In this document: positions 56,348 through 64,000 of the stretch, one piece after another
Layout of the letters: every line of letters begins with the position of its first letter
Numbering within the stretch: position 1 is the first letter of the stretch
Position numbers and translations under genes: made by a program
Notes under the pieces: model-generated
What the model was told of the DNA's origin: nothing
Seen by the model: the letters and a program-made list of their open reading frames with translations, nothing else
Database searches by the model: none
Source of the DNA: Thalassobius sp. Cn5-15
Lineage (GTDB): Bacteria; Pseudomonadota; Alphaproteobacteria; Rhodobacterales; Rhodobacteraceae
Direction of reading: 5' to 3'
DNA: 64,000 nucleotides
Assembly (NCBI RefSeq): GCF_022347685.1
Contig: NZ_JAKRGF010000002.1
Location: 62,001 to 126,000, forward strand

Positions 56348-57259
56348 TTAGTTCGAGTTCTGGTAGTTGACCGCTTCGTTGCCGTTACCCTGCTGAATGA
56401 TGGCGCTGGAGTTGCCATCACCCAGCTGGATGCTGGCCGCGGAGTTCAGAGAGGCTGCACCTGCCACAGCACCGCCTACAACGAGGCCGGCGGGAATGGC
56501 CACATTGCGGGTTGCACCGTCAATCGCGGCCAGCGTTTGGCTAGCACCCCCGCCCTGTGAGATCAGAGAGGCGTTCCCATCACCTACCTGAACCTGCGCG
56601 GCGGTGTTATCGCCGTCGTTCTGGAAGGTCATCGCGTTGTTGTTCAGGCCAAACTGCGAATGCGCTGCGATGTTGTGGTCACCAGCTTGCAGGATGGTCG
56701 AAACGTTGAAGTCACCGACCTGTGCCGATGCCGCGCCATTGTCGATGCCGTCCTGAATGATCGCGTTCATGTTGTCATCACCATACTGCGAAATCGCAGC
56801 TTCGTTGCCAGCTTGAGTCTGGCTGATGATGGCATCGTTGCGGTCGCCGCGCTGCAGGGTCGCAGATTCCTGACGCACACCGGCTTGCAGGTTTACAGCT
56901 TGGTTATTGTTACCAACCTGAAACTGCAGGTTCGCGTTCGCAGCCTGCTGGGCAACGGTCGCGCTTATGCCACCAGTGGTCTGGCCTTGCGCAGTGATCG
57001 CGGAGCTCAGGTTCACGCGTGCACGTGCGCCGTTGCCGGCCTCACCAGCAGTGGCAATCGCTGTTTCGTCGTTCCCGCCACCAGCTGAATCGAGCGCTTC
57101 GGCACTGTTGAAGATACTGCCTGTCTCATTCGCTGTCGCAGCAGTGTTGCTCTCAGCCGACGCGTTCGCTGGTGCGATCCCACCACCAGTTGCGGTTTGC
57201 GCGAATGACATGCCAGCAGTCAGCACCAGAGCGGTCGAAGCCAAAAATAGCTTTTTCAT
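56348..57259 (-). CDS. csgA: Curlin-repeat protein, CsgA-like major subunit
   Basis: 303 residues from ATG 57259 (AAAGGAC upstream), twice the length of E. coli CsgA. Signal peptide cleaves after MSFA. About 95 residues of low-complexity lead are followed by six regular 22-residue curlin repeats (for instance FQVGNNNQAV, SQYGDDNMNAII, AQVGDFNVSTIL, SQFGLNNNAMTF, VQVGDGNASLI), then a hydrophobic glycine-rich insert (IPAGLVVGGAVAGAAS), then two final repeats (IQLGDGNSSAII, QQGNGNEAV). It should polymerise into extracellular amyloid. Confidence 0.88.
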   Translation of the reverse strand: MKKLFLASTALVLTAGMSFAQTATGGGIAPANASAESNTAATANETGSIFNSAEALDSAGGGNDETAIATAGEAGNGARARVNLSSAITAQGQTTGGISATVAQQAANANLQFQVGNNNQAVNLQAGVRQESATLQRGDRNDAIISQTQAGNEAAISQYGDDNMNAIIQDGIDNGAASAQVGDFNVSTILQAGDHNIAAHSQFGLNNNAMTFQNDGDNTAAQVQVGDGNASLISQGGGASQTLAAIDGATRNVAIPAGLVVGGAVAGAASLNSAASIQLGDGNSSAIIQQGNGNEAVNYQNSN

Positions 57260-57362
57260 AGTCAAGTCCTTTCGATGTCCTTTGATCCAAAAACACCGCC
57301 GTAACCCCCTCAGGTCAGCAGCGATGTAAGGACGATAGGAAGATAGGACCGAACCGGACATT

Positions 57363-57488
57363 CCTGAGATCACTCAGGCTCCGCTGCATGGGTTCCTGTA
57401 CAAAAGGAGGTAGCCCCTATCCGGATTCGACTATTTGCCCCAAGGCGCGTAACCGATTCCGGTTATGCGGGGGGTACGGAAACCGGTT
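57363..57488. promoter_or_regulatory. Inverted repeats upstream of the csgA-like gene
   Basis: Three palindromes lie 105-230 bp upstream of csgA: CCTGAG-ATCA-CTCAGG (57363-57378), TAACCG-ATTC-CGGTTA (57450-57465) and AACCGGTT (57481-57488). The last two share the CCGGTTA arm. They are candidate binding sites for the LuxR-type regulator encoded across the gap. Function inferred from position and symmetry. Confidence 0.5.
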
Positions 57489-57631
57489 AGCCTGCGAAAA
57501 TCCGGCGATTCGCATACAAGATTCCAGTAACTCGACCGAAATATTTGCAACCGTTTAGGGGAATTTCGCGACAATTTGCCCATTTTTCTTGACTTAGCGT
57601 CACTCTGAAAGGTTAATGTGCCCTCAAAAGG

Positions 57632-57646
57632 TTAACAAACCGTTAA
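57632..57646. promoter_or_regulatory. CtrA-type motif in the curli divergent region
   Basis: TTAACAAACCGTTAA fits TTAA-N7-TTAA exactly. CtrA, the cell-cycle and motility master regulator of alphaproteobacteria, binds this pattern. It lies 81 bp before the small exported protein gene and 373 bp before csgA, in an AT-rich patch with two AAAGGTTAA copies nearby. Confidence 0.5.
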
Positions 57647-57726
57647 TTTGTTAAGAGCAAGAATTCCGCACTGCGGGCCAAGTCAGAGCCTGACCGTCTA
57701 AACGCAATTTACGTGGGACTTGAGCA

Positions 57727-58059
57727 ATGATTTTGAATTCTAAAGTTCGTTTTTTTCCAATGGCCGCAGTTTGCGCGGCCACCGTTGTCTGGGGGCACAT
57801 TGCACAGGCTGATAGCAAAGTGTTTGTTCCCCAAGCGCAGGATCGGGTTGGCAGCGTTTATGTGCTGCAGGCTCATCAGGTTCGCAACGTCAGAGCGGCA
57901 GCTGCCGCCAGAGCCAAGCGCGCCCAACAAGCGCGAGCCCGGCAAGCAAGGGCGCAGCAACAACAAGTGCAGGCCGTTTCAGTACAAGACGCTGAAATAC
58001 TGGAGCTTCCGGCAAGCGGACTCCCGGTACTACCCAACGCGCACATTGCTGTGCGCTAA
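57727..58059 (+). CDS. Small exported Gln/Ala/Arg-rich protein of unknown function
   Basis: 110 residues. A signal peptide (cleavage after residue 28, HIAQA before DSKVF) is followed by a helical stretch rich in Ala, Arg and Gln (RAAAAARAKRAQQARARQARAQQQQ), probably basic and coiled, and a Leu/Pro-rich end. It resembles nothing I can name. It is divergent from csgA and 86 bp before the LuxR-type regulator, so a link to the curli system is likely but unproven. Confidence 0.65.
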   Translation: MILNSKVRFFPMAAVCAATVVWGHIAQADSKVFVPQAQDRVGSVYVLQAHQVRNVRAAAAARAKRAQQARARQARAQQQQVQAVSVQDAEILELPASGLPVLPNAHIAVR

Positions 58060-58145
58060 GACCTGAACCATTCCTTCAGTCAATTCACCCGTTGGCTGCT
58101 TTTCTAGACACTGTCGCGAGACCTTTTATTAGGGGGGGACATTTG

Positions 58146-58889
58146 ATGAGTCATGTAGACGTGCATTCGTTGAGTATTCTGGCGCGTACCCACTTACTAA
58201 AGTCAGCTTTGGAGCAGATTGCCTCCGAGTTGCAGCTGCCATTTTATACCATTGAGGACGCAAATTCCGTCCAACCAATTTCCAAAGTTGTTTTACTATC
58301 TTTCACAAACGAAGAAGGGTTGCTTGAGGATATCGATATCCTTCTCAATCGGCTGACCGCACCACGGATCGTACTGTTTCCGCTGGATCCATCGCTGCTG
58401 CAATCGTTGAGCAGTCTGCCCAATGAGGTCGCGGCGGTTGTGTCGCCCGATATGCTGGCAAGCGAGATCAAATCGGTTATCTCTCTTGTGGTAGAAGGGC
58501 ACCGGATCATTTCCTATTCCACCAAGGCTGACCATCACGATCCGCTTACGTCGCATCCGCAATCCGGGCGATTGAAGCTGCTCACAGAACGTCAACTGGA
58601 GATTTTGCAGCAGGTCGCGCAGGGGCAATCAAACAAATCTATTGCCCGCACCTTGGATATTTCGGTCAACACCGTTGAGGCACATGTGTCCAAGGTCATC
58701 CGAAAGCTGAAGGTGGTCAATCGCACCCAAGCTGCGCTGGCACTAAGCGGTGTCACAGACGAGTTACCGCACAAAAGGCGAAACACAGACGACTACGAGC
58801 GCCCCTCAACACCACGAGTCAGCCAGTTCAGAACCATCACTGGCGGCGTTTCTACGGCAGCGGCCAAAACGACCAGCCTGAAGATATGA
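58146..58889 (+). CDS. LuxR-family regulator, CsgD-like candidate
   Basis: 247 residues from ATG 58146 (run of G residues upstream). Residues 146-201 form a LuxR/FixJ helix-turn-helix (LTERQLEILQQVAQGQSNKSIARTLDI...VNTVEAHVSKVIRKLKV). The N-terminal 120 residues look like a receiver-type domain without a recognisable phospho-acceptor aspartate, as in the curli master regulator CsgD. Its place beside the curli genes suggests that it controls them. A 45-residue basic tail ends the protein. Confidence 0.82.
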   Translation: MSHVDVHSLSILARTHLLKSALEQIASELQLPFYTIEDANSVQPISKVVLLSFTNEEGLLEDIDILLNRLTAPRIVLFPLDPSLLQSLSSLPNEVAAVVSPDMLASEIKSVISLVVEGHRIISYSTKADHHDPLTSHPQSGRLKLLTERQLEILQQVAQGQSNKSIARTLDISVNTVEAHVSKVIRKLKVVNRTQAALALSGVTDELPHKRRNTDDYERPSTPRVSQFRTITGGVSTAAAKTTSLKI

Positions 58890-58959
58890 CGCAAACACCG
58901 TCGCATTACCTGACCAGGGTCCTGCCCGTCTTAGCGCGCCTTGCAGGCCTTAGAAATAT

Positions 58960-58997
58960 TTGACTGGAACCACGGGGGGGACAGTGGCTCCAGTCAA
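58960..58997. repeat. Long inverted repeat between LuxR and XRE-TPR genes
   Basis: TTGACTGGA (58960-58968) and TCCAGTCAA (58989-58997) are exactly complementary, and beyond one mismatch the inner CCAC/GTGG also pair, giving an about 14-bp stem around a G-rich loop. No T-run follows. It could terminate the LuxR transcript or act as an operator for either gene. Confidence 0.6.
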
Positions 58998-59095
58998 GGC
59001 TGGGAAAATTAACCTTTGTTTCTAATCAGAAGCATTTGGATCAGGACTTCTTAAGGCAAACTAGCACGGTACTTCAAAGACGGAGGTGTCGAAAA

Positions 59096-60577
59096 TTGAC
59101 GAAAGGTGATGACAAAGAAGGCACCGCTTTTGGGGTGCGTTTCGGTCTATTAGTGCGTTCTTTCCGCGATGACCTTGGCCTGTCGGTCAAAGATCTGGCC
59201 GTGCGCGCATGGAATGATGAGGGGCGCAAAGCCAGCATTTCGCGCCTTGAAAACGGCCATGTCGCAAACCCCACAGCGCGCACAGTACAGACGCTGGCCC
59301 ATGCTCTCGACATCCCGCAAGACGACATCGATGCGCTGCGTGAAGCTGTACAGAAACCAGCCGAGGCGATGCCCCCGCAACTCGACGGACTCGGCAATGC
59401 GCGTCGTGATCAACTGGAAGCACTGGCAAGCCGGTTTGAAATCGACCGCGTCTATGACAGATCGGATGCGGAGCTGCGGGTGCTGCTGGATGACAAGGCA
59501 ACGGAATACCGTGTGTTCAAACAACGGTTTCAAGAACTGGATGGGCTGGCGGCTGAATTGACCAACACCAAGGCCGCTGCAGCCGAAGCGGCAGCCCGGC
59601 TTGATTTTGCGGAATATGATATGCTGCTGATCAAGGTGGATCGCATCTACAGCTCGATGGCGGTGCGCGCCAAAGAGGCACGGGCCCATAACGCCCTGCT
59701 GCGCGGACGGATCGAGGAAGCATTTCTGGTTTTTTCCAGCGCGGCAGAGGCACTGAACACCCTTGATACCATGCAGTCAGCGGAAAAGCGGCTGGAATAT
59801 CACCGTTTCCTGTTTGAACACGGGTTGCGCTACGACCCCGCCGGTCTGCGCTATTCAGCCGAGATCCTGAAACCAGCGGTTGCTGTGCAGTGCTGGCCGG
59901 CCCCACGGCGTGCGCGGGCACTGCAGAACTATGCCAATGCGCTGGCAAACATGGGCATGCGCACAGATGCACCGGACAGCACCCCATTGCTGGATGACGC
60001 CATCAGTGCCTATCATTCAGCCCTGCGTTTGGTAACAGACACAGACCACGGTGAAACATGGGGCATGATCCAGCAAAACCTAGGGGCGACGCTGTCATTG
60101 CGCGCCAAACATGCGGCCCATCACGCCGAAGCGCGCGATTATCTGGGTCAGGCGATAGATGCGTTTTCGACCGCATTGAAGCTGCGTTCAGAAACAGAGA
60201 TGCCGGTGGAATGGGCGATGACGACGCAGAACCTGGCGGTTGCCCTTTTGGAAAAGGCCAAACTGACCGACGGTACGAAGGGCACGGCGCTGCTGGAAAA
60301 GGCCAAAGACCTGCTGGAAAACACATTGGACGTGCGCACCCAAAGCGACACCCCCTTTGACTGGGCCTTAACGCAGGAAAACCTTGCGATCGTGACCAAG
60401 GCGCTGGGGGAAAGGACGCAGGCAGAGGTATCGGCTAAGTATCTGGAACGTGCGCAAACGCATATCCTCGCCGCTCTGCGGATCTATGAAGGCGAAGCAG
60501 GGAGTTTTTATCGCGCCAAGGCCCGGACCCTGAAAAACGAAATCCAGCAAAAGTCGCTGGAACGGCACCTTCAGTAA
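59096..60577 (+). CDS. XRE helix-turn-helix protein with TPR-like repeats
   Basis: 493 residues from TTG 59096, which has GGAGGT eight bases upstream; an earlier TTG at 59036 has no ribosome binding site. Residues about 10-70 form an XRE domain (LVRSFRDDLGLSVKDLAVRAWNDEGRKASISRLENGHV). A coiled-coil segment (about 130-190) follows, then several TPR-like helical repeats typical of bacterial sensor proteins (WGMIQQNLGATLSLRAKHAAH, WAMTTQNLAVALLEKAKL, WALTQENLAIVTKALGE), each starting with a Trp-x-x-x-Gln-x-Asn-Leu pattern. It likely binds DNA and a protein or peptide partner. Target unknown. Confidence 0.8.
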   Translation: MTKGDDKEGTAFGVRFGLLVRSFRDDLGLSVKDLAVRAWNDEGRKASISRLENGHVANPTARTVQTLAHALDIPQDDIDALREAVQKPAEAMPPQLDGLGNARRDQLEALASRFEIDRVYDRSDAELRVLLDDKATEYRVFKQRFQELDGLAAELTNTKAAAAEAAARLDFAEYDMLLIKVDRIYSSMAVRAKEARAHNALLRGRIEEAFLVFSSAAEALNTLDTMQSAEKRLEYHRFLFEHGLRYDPAGLRYSAEILKPAVAVQCWPAPRRARALQNYANALANMGMRTDAPDSTPLLDDAISAYHSALRLVTDTDHGETWGMIQQNLGATLSLRAKHAAHHAEARDYLGQAIDAFSTALKLRSETEMPVEWAMTTQNLAVALLEKAKLTDGTKGTALLEKAKDLLENTLDVRTQSDTPFDWALTQENLAIVTKALGERTQAEVSAKYLERAQTHILAALRIYEGEAGSFYRAKARTLKNEIQQKSLERHLQ

Positions 60578-60647
60578 CGGGGATTGCGCCGGTTCTGTCC
60601 ACATCCTAACACATGTTTTCAGATCCGGCGCGGGGTGTGGGCCTGCG

Positions 60648-60992
60648 TCAGTCGCAGGCAGCGGTGATGATCACTTCGACCTTGAGTTCGGGACGGGCAA
60701 GTTTGGCCTCACCACAGGCGCGGGCGGGTGCGTGGCCTTCGGGCACCCATGCGTCCCAAATGGCGTTCATTTCAGCAAAATCCGCCATATCAGCGACCCA
60801 GACGATGGCCTGCAGGATCTGTTCCCGCGAGGATCCTGCCTCTGCCAGAAGGGCATCGACCCGGCGCAGGCATTCGGCGGTTTGGTCTGCTACGCTCTCT
60901 CCCGCATTGCCGACCTGACCGCAGAGATAGACGGTTCCATTGTGCTTGACGATCTTACTCATCCGTTGGCCGGTGTGCTGGCGTTCAATCAT
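60648..60992 (-). CDS. RidA family enamine/imine deaminase
   Basis: 114 residues from ATG 60992; an ATG at 60998 is in frame but touches the AAAGGA site directly. [38 protein letters not shown] and [23 protein letters not shown] are RidA motifs; Arg in PARACGE is the catalytic arginine. It hydrolyses reactive imines formed by amine-oxidising flavoenzymes, which fits its place after the dehydrogenase genes (11 bp). Confidence 0.9.
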   Translation of the reverse strand: MIERQHTGQRMSKIVKHNGTVYLCGQVGNAGESVADQTAECLRRVDALLAEAGSSREQILQAIVWVADMADFAEMNAIWDAWVPEGHAPARACGEAKLARPELKVEVIITAACD

Positions 60993-61003
60993 GGTCATGT
61001 CCT

Positions 61004-62395
61004 TTATGTATCTTGGCTGCTGGCATCATAGGCGGCCAGCTCCCCCAATGTGACGGGTTTCAGAGGTGCGCGGATGCGCAGCGCACCGGTTTCGTCCTGA
61101 CTTTGCCCGGTTTCCTGCGCCAGCAACTCTGTCACGGTCAAACCGCAGAAGCGTCCCTGACACGGTCCCATCCCTGCACGGCCAAAAGCCTTGGCCTGAT
61201 TGGGACCTTTACAGCCCAGTTTCGCAAAGCGGCGGATGTCACCGGCGGCCACCTCCTCGCAGCGGCAAATGATTGTGGCATCTGCGGGCGACAGAGACTG
61301 TGCGGCTGGCGGATAGGACCGGTCCAGAAACGGGCGCGCGTGCAGCTCATGCGCTCTTTGGCGCTGCAGCGGCGCGACAGCAGACTGCAACGCGTGCGGT
61401 GTAAGCAACCCCAACTGGCAGGCCGCGCCGAGGGCCGCAATCTGCCCCGATATCGCGGCGACTTTCGCGCCACCGATACCTGCACCGTCCCCCGCGATGC
61501 TGACCGCGGGTTCAGAGGACGTGCAGAGCGCATCAACCGTCGGCAGAAAACAGCGCTGGGTCTGGTCATAGACGTGATCCAACCGCAGCGCGCGGCTGAT
61601 CTGGGTGTTTGGCACAACCCCGTGGTGCAGCAGCGCCGTATCGGTCGCGATCTCATGGGATTTGCCGCGCACGGTAAACCGCACAGATGTCAGGGCGCCC
61701 TGCCCCTCCAGCGCGATGTCGCGTGCACCCGTATAGCGCGGCACGCCTGCGGCCATGATCTTGGCCATCAGACCCGCGCCCTTGACCAGATAGCGCCAAC
61801 CCCGCAATGCCCCGGCCAGATCACCGCGCGCCGCCCACATGTCACTGCGGCTTTGCGTTTCGATCAACGCACGGGGTTTGCGCCCCGCCGCAATCATCTG
61901 CGCCGCCAGCAGATACAATAGCGGGCCGCAGCCGATTAGCACCGGGTCGCGCGCCACAAGCCCACCGGATTTCAGCAGGATCTGCGCCGCACCAGCGGTC
62001 ATTACCCCCGGAAGGGTCCAACCGGGCAGCGGCATGGGCCGTTCGGTGGCACCCGTTGCCAAGATCAGGTGACGCGCGCTGATCTGTTCGGGTTTGCCGT
62101 TCTGCGAATAGGTTACAACGCCGTCGCGGGTTACATCCCAGACGGTGGCGCCCGCACGGTGGAGCGCACCGCTGTCACGCAGGCCCTGCGTCAGAACCCG
62201 CCCATGGCTGTAGTCAGGGCCAAGGATCCGATGCTGCACATCGCTGGCCTGATCCACATTACGGTAGATCTGGCCGCCCGGATTGGGCTGTTCGTCAAGA
62301 ACCACCACACTGGCGCCCAGTTGCGTTGCACGGGCGGCAGCCGCCATACCGGCAGGTCCGGCCCCCAGAATGGCAATGTCAAAGGTGTCGGTCAT
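61004..62395 (-). CDS. FAD subunit A of opine/hydroxyproline-type dehydrogenase
   Basis: 463 residues. [19 protein letters not shown] binds [32 protein letters not shown] is the pyridine-nucleotide-disulfide type middle, and a C-terminal BFD-like [2Fe-2S] domain has CRCEEV and [13 protein letters not shown] cysteines. It matches OoxA/HcnB and D-hydroxyproline dehydrogenase alpha subunits. It starts within the stop of the small iron-sulfur gene (4-bp overlap). Confidence 0.88.
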   Translation of the reverse strand: MTDTFDIAILGAGPAGMAAAARATQLGASVVVLDEQPNPGGQIYRNVDQASDVQHRILGPDYSHGRVLTQGLRDSGALHRAGATVWDVTRDGVVTYSQNGKPEQISARHLILATGATERPMPLPGWTLPGVMTAGAAQILLKSGGLVARDPVLIGCGPLLYLLAAQMIAAGRKPRALIETQSRSDMWAARGDLAGALRGWRYLVKGAGLMAKIMAAGVPRYTGARDIALEGQGALTSVRFTVRGKSHEIATDTALLHHGVVPNTQISRALRLDHVYDQTQRCFLPTVDALCTSSEPAVSIAGDGAGIGGAKVAAISGQIAALGAACQLGLLTPHALQSAVAPLQRQRAHELHARPFLDRSYPPAAQSLSPADATIICRCEEVAAGDIRRFAKLGCKGPNQAKAFGRAGMGPCQGRFCGLTVTELLAQETGQSQDETGALRIRAPLKPVTLGELAAYDASSQDT

Positions 62396-62694
62396 ACTGC
62401 ACCCTCACTGTCAACTTGGCGGGAGCCGACGCGTTTTACCTGCAGGCCATCCTGCACCGGTGTCATGCAGGCTTGCACCGTCACGCCGTTAATGGACACA
62501 AGGCAATCGTAACACGCCCCCATCAAACAAAATGGCCCCCGCGCCGCGCCGGACACTGGCGTGTCGCGAAAAGCAGTTATCCCCGCACCCAACAAGGCTG
62601 AGGCCACAGTCGCACCCTGAGGTGCAGAAAGCTGTCGGTCTTCAAACTGGAACTGCACCTGATTGGTGCCCTGTGGCTCAAGGGGATCAAACAT
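62392..62694 (-). CDS. Small [2Fe-2S] subunit of opine/hydroxyproline-type dehydrogenase
   Basis: 100 residues from ATG 62694 (a GTG at 62709 is an alternative), overlapping the upstream FAD gene by eight bases. GPFCLMGACYDCLVSINGVTVQACMTPV supplies four cysteines for a plant-type [2Fe-2S] cluster. It matches OoxC/HcnA/LhpF-like electron-transfer subunits. Confidence 0.9.
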   Translation of the reverse strand: MFDPLEPQGTNQVQFQFEDRQLSAPQGATVASALLGAGITAFRDTPVSGAARGPFCLMGACYDCLVSINGVTVQACMTPVQDGLQVKRVGSRQVDSEGAV

Positions 62695-63778
62695 TGAACC
62701 TGCTTTCACTGAACAAAGAGAGGTCGGGGGCGGTGTTGCGGTCCTGAATCCAGTCAGGCAACAGCCCTGCGTGCGCGGCCGCCAGCGTGATACCGCTGTG
62801 GCAGGTCACGAAATGCGCCCCCGCGAATTTGGTTGAACGCTGATAGATCGGCAGACCATCCGGCGACATCACCCGCAACGCAGCCCAGCTGCGCACCAGT
62901 TGCACATGTTCCAGCAGCGGGAACACATCGACCGCATAACGGGCCAGATCCTGCAAGGTTGGCAGATCGGTGCTGTCAGCACCGGTTTCCGCCTTTGAGG
63001 CCCCGATTTGCACACCGCCTTCGTTCACCTGCCGGATCCGGCCAGACGGATATTTCAGAAAGAACGGCAGTTTTTCGGTGATCAGCACCTGCCCTTGCTG
63101 CGGGCGCACCGGCGCGTCAAACCCCAGATCCGCGCCATATTCGGCAGAGCCGAGGCCAGCAGCCAGAACTAAGGCATTGCCTTCGATCCTCTCCCCTGTT
63201 TCCAGTGTCACGGTATAAGCGCGGTCGCCACCGGCAATCTCTGTCACTTTGGCACCGGTTTGCAACCGCCCGCCCATCTGCTGTACCGCCACTGACAGGG
63301 CCCGCAACAGCAGCAGCGGGTTCACATGCCCGTCCATCGGCGAATGGATACCGCCGACAACCTTCGGACCGATCTCTGGCACCAGCTGTTTCAGGCGGCT
63401 GTGCTCCAGCACCTCGAACGGGTAATCCCCGTCAAAGTGATCCTGCAACCCCTGCAAGCCAGCGGCATCCTGAGCCAACGCATCGGCATCGGTAAAATAC
63501 TCCACCCCGCCGATCTGACTGAAGGCAATGTCGATGCCAGTCGCCTCTTTCAGGTCCTTCGCAAAGCCCTGCCAAAGTTTGGCAGAGCTGCGCGACCACG
63601 CGGCGTAATGCGGGGCCTTGGCGCCTTTACCTTGGATCCAGACCAGACCAAAGTTGCCGCGCGACGCACGCGCATCCGTGTCGCTGCCGTCAATGACAGT
63701 GACCTGTGCGCCCTGTTTCAGCAGACCATAGGCAACCGACAGGCCAACAACGCCGCCGCCAATCACTAGCGTAGTCAT
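62687..63778 (-). CDS. FAD subunit B (DAO type) of opine/hydroxyproline-type dehydrogenase
   Basis: 363 residues. TTLVIGGGVVGLSVAYGLLKQGA binds FAD, and the DAO fold continues to a C-terminal FVTCHSGITLAAAHAGLLPDWI. It is the catalytic beta subunit by analogy with OoxB/HcnC and D-hydroxyproline dehydrogenase beta, which oxidise the C-N bond of amino acids or opines. Three bases separate it from the permease gene upstream. Confidence 0.88.
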   Translation of the reverse strand: MTTLVIGGGVVGLSVAYGLLKQGAQVTVIDGSDTDARASRGNFGLVWIQGKGAKAPHYAAWSRSSAKLWQGFAKDLKEATGIDIAFSQIGGVEYFTDADALAQDAAGLQGLQDHFDGDYPFEVLEHSRLKQLVPEIGPKVVGGIHSPMDGHVNPLLLLRALSVAVQQMGGRLQTGAKVTEIAGGDRAYTVTLETGERIEGNALVLAAGLGSAEYGADLGFDAPVRPQQGQVLITEKLPFFLKYPSGRIRQVNEGGVQIGASKAETGADSTDLPTLQDLARYAVDVFPLLEHVQLVRSWAALRVMSPDGLPIYQRSTKFAGAHFVTCHSGITLAAAHAGLLPDWIQDRNTAPDLSLFSESRFNV

Positions 63779-63781
63779 CGT

Positions 63782-64000
63782 TTATCCTTTGCCCACAAAG
63801 ATCTTGTCCAACCCATAGAGGCGGTCCAGTACCAGCATCAGCAGGAAGGTCAGCACGATCAACACGGTCGAGACCGAGGCAATCAGCGGGTCAATTGTCT
63901 GCGCGATGTGGTGATACATGCGCACCGGCAGGGTTTGCGTGGCGGGAGAGGCCACAAAGACGCTCATGGTCAGTTCGTCAAAGCTGGTGATGAAGGACAG
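63782..64000 (-). CDS. ABC transporter permease, PotC type (partial)
   Basis: Only the last 72 residues lie in the window; the frame is open to the edge. FITSFDELTMSVFVASPATQTLPVRMYHHI and the final helix (LIASVSTVLIVLTFLLMLVLDRLYG) match the C-terminus of spermidine/putrescine-family permeases. With the dehydrogenase and RidA genes it suggests an uptake and oxidation operon for an amino acid, opine or polyamine. Confidence 0.87.
   Translation of the reverse strand: MSFITSFDELTMSVFVASPATQTLPVRMYHHIAQTIDPLIASVSTVLIVLTFLLMLVLDRLYGLDKIFVGKG

Noticed and set aside
60590-60647. Terminator between the convergent XRE-TPR and ridA genes
   Set aside because: No stem with T-run could be found in the 70-bp gap.

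Overview
The window looks like core chromosome of a marine alphaproteobacterium of the order Rhodobacterales (Roseobacter group). This is inferred from gene content and order: the ctaC-ctaB-coxF-ctaG-ctaE cytochrome oxidase cluster followed by surf1, thrC and an M16 peptidase; divergent choline uptake and oxidation operons; many DUF/YdcH/IalB/ScfR-type alphaproteobacterial families; and high-GC protein-dense DNA. Essential genes (valS, topA, rpiA, cytochrome oxidase) argue for the main chromosome rather than a plasmid. No insertion sequence, prophage, CRISPR array, rRNA or tRNA gene was recognised.

Layout. 0.1-5.4 kb: Bcr/CflA-type efflux pump and an ScfR-type XRE regulator, both preceded by TTTGCAAA-like sites, then an outer-membrane barrel protein, a YdcH protein and an unknown lipoprotein. 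5.4-12.4 kb: choline to glycine betaine module, betI-betB-betA on the minus strand divergent from the ABC importer choX-choW-choV, with a palindromic BetI-type operator between them. 12.4-14.0 kb: divergent argO-like exporter and ArgP-type LysR regulator. 13.66-14.23 kb: seven perfect DnaA boxes plus AT-rich DNA, the best candidate for the chromosomal replication origin; it overlaps the 3' end of argP. 14.6-25.9 kb: housekeeping and transport genes (yebC, SLC13-type carrier, ymdB-type phosphoesterase, formyl-THF cyclo-ligase, mgtE, acetyltransferase, rpiA, GST, serine dehydratase, EamA permease, thiamine pyrophosphokinase). 26-33 kb: a very acidic 692-residue protein, a GGDEF protein, HAD phosphatase, MarR, DUF3572, ornithine-type decarboxylase and an Lrp regulator. 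33-43 kb: valS, crotonase, aminotransferase, FAD dehydrogenase, GNAT, M16 peptidase, thrC. 43-47.5 kb: cytochrome c oxidase subunits II and III and assembly factors (no subunit I here). 47.6-53.3 kb: tldD, dprA, topA.

53.4-60.6 kb is the most distinctive accessory block: a curli (functional amyloid) locus on the minus strand with a CsgA-like subunit, CsgH, a CsgB-like subunit, CsgF, the CsgG secretion pore and an IalB-family periplasmic protein, facing a small exported protein, a LuxR-type regulator resembling CsgD in role, and an XRE-TPR protein. A CtrA-type motif and several inverted repeats lie in the 467-bp divergent region. 60.6-64 kb: an operon for a three-subunit opine/hydroxyproline-type flavin dehydrogenase with RidA and a polyamine/opine-type ABC permease that runs off the window end.
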